From Tubiluchus corallicola (taxonomy: Eukaryota; Priapulida; Priapulimorpha; Priapulimorphida; Tubiluchidae), in assembly GCA_030141605.1 (NCBI GenBank), contig JAQGDQ010000124.1, positions 439,001 through 503,000 on the forward strand: a stretch of 64,000 nt of DNA, in the 5' to 3' direction. The position numbers were made by a program, and so were the translations under genes. Under the pieces are notes generated by a model that had not been told where the DNA came from, searched no databases, and saw only the letters and a program-made list of their open reading frames with translations. Shown piece after piece: positions 59,860 to 64,000 of this stretch. Numbering within the stretch: position 1 is the first letter of the stretch; every line of letters begins with the position of its first letter.

Positions 59860-61370
59860 AGCTTGTTAAATTGTCCCACACTGTGAAAGTAAAAAAAGGA
59901 ATGAAAATAAGCTGAAAATTTTAAGTGAATCGTGTGATAAAGAGAACATTTAGGGCTTCAGAATGGAATGATATAATGAATAAAACTCGTATGATATAAA
60001 AGGTAGAAAGACTATTATTTGCTAAAACATTTGTTGTAATATTAGGCATGCGCGTACACAAATTAAGATAACTGGATGAGATACTTGGGCTACGAGTCAG
60101 TTTGGAGGAAGATTTCTTCCAGACAATCCTGTAGCTACCATTTGAAGGTCACTGTGGCATTGAGGCCTAACCGCGTGAAAACAAGAGCTTAAGCAATTTA
60201 AGGTTACCTTGCTCAGATGATGTCTGTTTCTTCGCTCTTAATCATGACCACTGTCCGAGTTAATAGCAAGAACGATTAAGTGATAACTTATTAAATATAT
60301 TTAATGCTCTCACGTGGGTATTACTAATTAATAATAGTAATTAATTATAGCCCCAGAGCATCAATAAAACTGCTAAAGGCATTGTGGTGTATGGCATCAA
60401 ATGATTACCCACCTGTGGCCAAGGCATGAAAATATTGATGTGCTCTATATAAAATCATGTGCAGTGCATGTGTAATGTGCTACATAAACATGTAAGTGCA
60501 CATGTATCTTCCATACAAGATGAAAATCATGAAAAAGTCATACGTACATTGGTGGTAGTGCTGTTGATAATTGTGACATTGTCCAAACAGTAAGCCATAG
60601 TTTTCTGGCTTTAGAGATCATGTGCAAATCAGTAACAAAGTTGTTTTAAAAACGTCGTCCATACTGATCACTCATTCAGAGAATTAAGCTAAGCAAGACA
60701 ACCTTAAGTAAGCAGTTAAGAAAACAAAATGCGGCGACCAAAGACCGATTTGACTAACCAATGATTTTACTGTGCGGGAAAGATAGATTAATTTTTATGA
60801 TAAATCCCAAACATTCGTAAAAAATAGCAAACGGACATTAGCGATTATATTGTACTATAGGCGAAATGCCATTTATTTTCAGCTCATCTTTATATTATAA
60901 TGATCCTGTTCATCAATAAATCCGTGCACTAGCACCTTTAAACAAACCGGGCAGGTCTCAACACCTGTTTCATATAAATCAGTACTGTGTAATATATTTA
61001 TTATTAACGTATTAATAACAATAATATTAATGATAGTATAGTAATAAATAATGCTACTTAAATAGTCTAGTCAACTGAAACAAATCTCAAATGCTGCTAA
61101 TATTTCGAAAAATAAATTACTGAAGCAAAGAAATGATGAACATAATAAAAGATACATTATTTACAGTCTGTTGTTTTTCTGCTATTTCTAAAACTTTACT
61201 GTTTTCTACTGACTGGCAAATGACAACACAGGATCTATGTCGTCCAAGTTTGTTTATAAGCTGTAACGGCTTGAAGACAGCGAGTGTATTACAACGTGTA
61301 TTACATCATCAAGGTGGGAGAGGCTAAATGCCGCTTGCGATCTATGTATTGAGGAGATCTATAACGTGTC
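59860..61370. other. No gene recognised
   Basis: AT-rich sequence without supported features; one 64-codon frame (61133-61327) is unsupported. Confidence 0.3.
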
Positions 61371-61373
61371 TTA

Positions 61374-61632
61374 GTATTTCAGCGTTTATGTCGTAACCGG
61401 AATGCGTATGCGTTTAGTATGTCAGCGTTTATGTCGCAACCGGAAAGCATATGCGTTTAGTACGTCAGCGTTTATGTCGCAACCGGAATGCGTATGCGTT
61501 TAGTATGTCAGCGTTTATGTCGCAACCGGAATGCGTATGCGTTTAGTATGTCAGCTTTTATGTCGCAACCGAAATGCGTATGCGTTTAGTATGTCAGCGT
61601 TTATGTCGCAACCGGAATGCGTTTGCGTTGCA
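61374..61632 (+). repeat. 43-bp minisatellite, about 6 copies
   Basis: Units read ATGTCAGCGTTTATGTCGCA, ACCGGAATGCG, TATGCGTTTAGT. The unit length equals the 43 bp of the repeat at 11970 but the sequence is unrelated. Confidence 0.9.
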
Positions 61633-61639
61633 GGTGAAT

Positions 61640-62545
61640 AACGCAGAACGCATTCCGGATGCTACAAAAACGTCACTTTATCGTCTTCCGCAATGTAAAC
61701 TGTGTTGTAGTCTTAACATTAACTGAATTTTGTCATTGAGCTTCTTAAAACATTAGATTCTATCGACACTTTTGTTTCGGGAAGTTTTTGTTTGCTTGGG
61801 ATTCATTTTCCCCTTTACAATTCTGTTGCCAAACGCGCTGTTGTGTTTTCTGCTGAAATCTGATTACAATTCTTGGCTTCAGAAAGGCAATGCGGATGAG
61901 GTAATCTCTGCAATTAACGCGTAATTACTGGAAATGGCTGCGCAGTTATTCAGCCTCTTGTTACACTAAACTTCTCTGATCGTCTTTTGCTCAAGCGGAT
62001 GGATCAAATTAATCAGAAAGACAAACACTTAAACTAAATGAACGTGTTAAATCAGCACAGAGGAAGTAGATTGAATTAGACCGTCTTGTAGTTACGAAGT
62101 TGCATTTCATGCTCCTGCTGTGTTATTACTGTGTTAAGTATATGATTTTGAATTGAAAAAGATATTGTTCCTGCTAAGAAAAATTGATGATACAGTTTGG
62201 AGGCGCCTGCACAGATAAATCACCAAAACGGTAGCTGTACAAGCTACACAGTAGGCCTACGCCCTTAAAATATGCCCAACCATAAAACTGCAGTCATTCA
62301 TTGCAATTGCTTGAATATAATTTTGTTACAAGTGTACATAACAGTAACTGTTATATAGTGTTATCTGTAAGACTAGTGAGGCACTAGTAACTGTGTTTAC
62401 AACCCTTGCTTGTTTTTCTACACATGTCAGAGTTCTTCATCAGTTCAGCATAAGGAAGAGGCAGCGACAGGACTGTCTTGTATTGTTCATGTCTTTTGCT
62501 TTTACACGGAAGATCGTGATGCGATCTGAGAAACTCAGTAAACGA
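61640..62545. other. No gene recognised
   Basis: Intergenic sequence without supported features. Confidence 0.3.
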
Positions 62546-62549
62546 ACTT

Positions 62550-63640
62550 AGAGCACAAGAAAACCATTTACACAAACACAAAGTTAAAAAAATCGCCTTG
62601 AAATGTTGTATCATCTACATACTGCCTTAAAACGATAAAGCAAAATTGATATATAATTAGAGAATACCAAAGCACGCATAACACTCTAGACTTGTAATAT
62701 AAGTGTCTATACTATAAAAATATACGACTCATATGGAAACTTACATGGCAAAAAAGTAGTAAAAAGTATTAGAATTCACCATCTTTCATAAGTCACGTAA
62801 ATTTTATATATATCCTATGTCGTTCTTACTCAGATACATGCCAACATTTTGTAAAAAAATCATTTGATCATTTATCATATCTGTAATACTGTCAATAATA
62901 ATTATCGTATTAATTCACATAATTTTTTTATTTTGTCATCAAGTATACCATCATGTTATCACGTATACAAATTTGTGGATACGTAATGTAGTATTTTAAT
63001 GTTTTTACTCTTATGATTTTTATCTTAGACTAATCGACACAATTGCATACATCAGTCTGTCACTGATTAGTTATACACTGATTTTTATGTGTATATTGTA
63101 TTTATATTTATAAAAACTTGTTTTAAATGATTTACCATCAAAATAGCTGCGTTTAGCGCCTAGTGGTAAACAAGCTCTGTGTCCAGCAGCAACGCTGCAT
63201 AGAACTTGCAAACTTAAACTTCTGCGATTACCACTAGGCGCTAGACGCAACTATTTTGACGGTAAATCGTTTGGAACAAGTTTAGATAACATTGCGTAAA
63301 GTTTGTAAAAATACTCAGAGTATTCATACCGTACATTTCACTAATTTTCAATCTTTTTCTTCAGTTTGTTTCAGCTTAAAGCAATATACAAATATATACT
63401 AACTAAGTAAACGTATAAATTATTGTATCTTGTCAGTAAAATTAATAAAATGTTTTTTTGAGCCAGTTATGTACACTGGGAAGGTGAGTCTGTTAGCAGT
63501 AACATTCTAAATTACTAAGAATTTTCTTTTCTTGATTATGCAAGTGTTTGAAACAGGTAAGCTTAATGCTGAGTAATATAACTGTGTGGAAAGTTTTTGG
63601 GAGATACTTTAAAATTGCCTTTTCTACCCCTTTAACTGGA
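62550..63640 (+). repeat. Interspersed repeat family A, copy 3, in two blocks with a hairpin
   Basis: 62550-62640 matches the start of family A (AGCACAAGAAAACC...). The rest resumes near 63129 and continues to about 63640 (GGAACAAGTTTAGATAACATT...). About 490 bp of AT-rich sequence lies between. Arms 63129-63169 and 63228-63268 are inverted copies with 3 mismatches in 41. Confidence 0.6.
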
Positions 63641-64000
63641 TAAGAGTGACAATCAGCGCGAGGACCGTCAACCCTCTGATGGTCAGTCCTATCTCATGAC
63701 GACGACACTATGCTGATGGCAAGATCGCCGGTTGCAATTCAGTGTTGTAGGATTATTGATTTTTCTGGACAGTCTAGCATGTTTCAGTTTTGTATTTAAA
63801 CTTTTTCTTTGTGGGAAATATGTCACTAAGTTATTACTTTATTTCTACTAAACATTGTACAAGGTTCGGATTATCGTGAAACGTCATGATCCAGAGTATA
63901 TTCCCACAGCTTTTTAATTTACTTCCTAAGTCTAATGATGCGCCGTAATTGGCTTAAAAACAGTTCGGGCTTTAAAGAAAGGAGGTGGCAAAGAACAGGG

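Overview
This is an AT-rich (roughly one-third GC), intron- and repeat-rich animal nuclear genome segment. Spliced genes with GT-AG introns, tRNA-derived SINE-like sequences, several classes of non-LTR retrotransposon remnants, a pogo-like MITE and very long simple-sequence arrays rule out a prokaryote. The repeat content (RTE-type LINE, CR1/L2-like 3' ends, tRNA-like SINEs with tetranucleotide tails) resembles a lophotrochozoan, perhaps a mollusc. That placement is an inference; no sequence here fixes the species.

Region 0-13.4 kb: two genes lie head to head. On the minus strand there is one signal-peptide exon (565-499) with a consensus donor; the rest of that gene lies beyond the left edge. 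On the plus strand, seven exons (2081-12686) join without a frame break into a 399-residue type I membrane protein. It has a hydrophobic start, a basic/proline-rich segment, two tandem eight-cysteine sushi-like modules (one per exon), a short acidic stalk, one membrane helix, and a tail with three YxxPhi-type tyrosine motifs, one overlapping a PPxY motif. Its fourth intron holds about 3 kb of a 31-bp minisatellite and its last intron a 43-bp minisatellite.

Region 13.4-29.9 kb is mostly repeats: a LINE 3' end whose tail runs into a 0.6-kb CTTA/CTTC array, a block-structured hexanucleotide array (16.5-17.0 kb), CT, TTCA, AAT and GA arrays, and a degenerate 1.6-kb element with about 100-bp inverted ends (27.37-28.99 kb). 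Two adjacent phase-compatible exons (22609-23023) may be the 3' end of a small gene for a basic protein.

Region 29.9-47 kb: a two-exon gene (30199-31320) encodes a very basic, Lys/Ser-rich, probably nuclear 343-residue protein with six identical 33-bp coding repeats. It is followed by a 35-bp minisatellite split by unrelated DNA, a 5'-truncated RTE-type retrotransposon on the minus strand, a near-perfect 78-bp palindrome, and a 611-bp MITE with 25-bp perfect inverted ends that retains the start of a pogo/CENP-B-type transposase. A 480-bp GA array and AGT/GGTAGT arrays follow.

Region 47-64 kb: a probable first coding exon of a rhodopsin-like GPCR (47939-48095: glycosylated N-terminus plus TM1) ends in a consensus donor. 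No continuation was found in the window. The rest holds (ATAAC)60, two 1.08-kb copies of a composite repeat with a tRNA-like module, CR1-like reverse transcriptase debris, a 469-bp foldback element, three copies of another repeat family, and a possible short coding exon or frameshifted remnant at 59.3-59.7 kb. Stretches not listed hold no gene that I can support.
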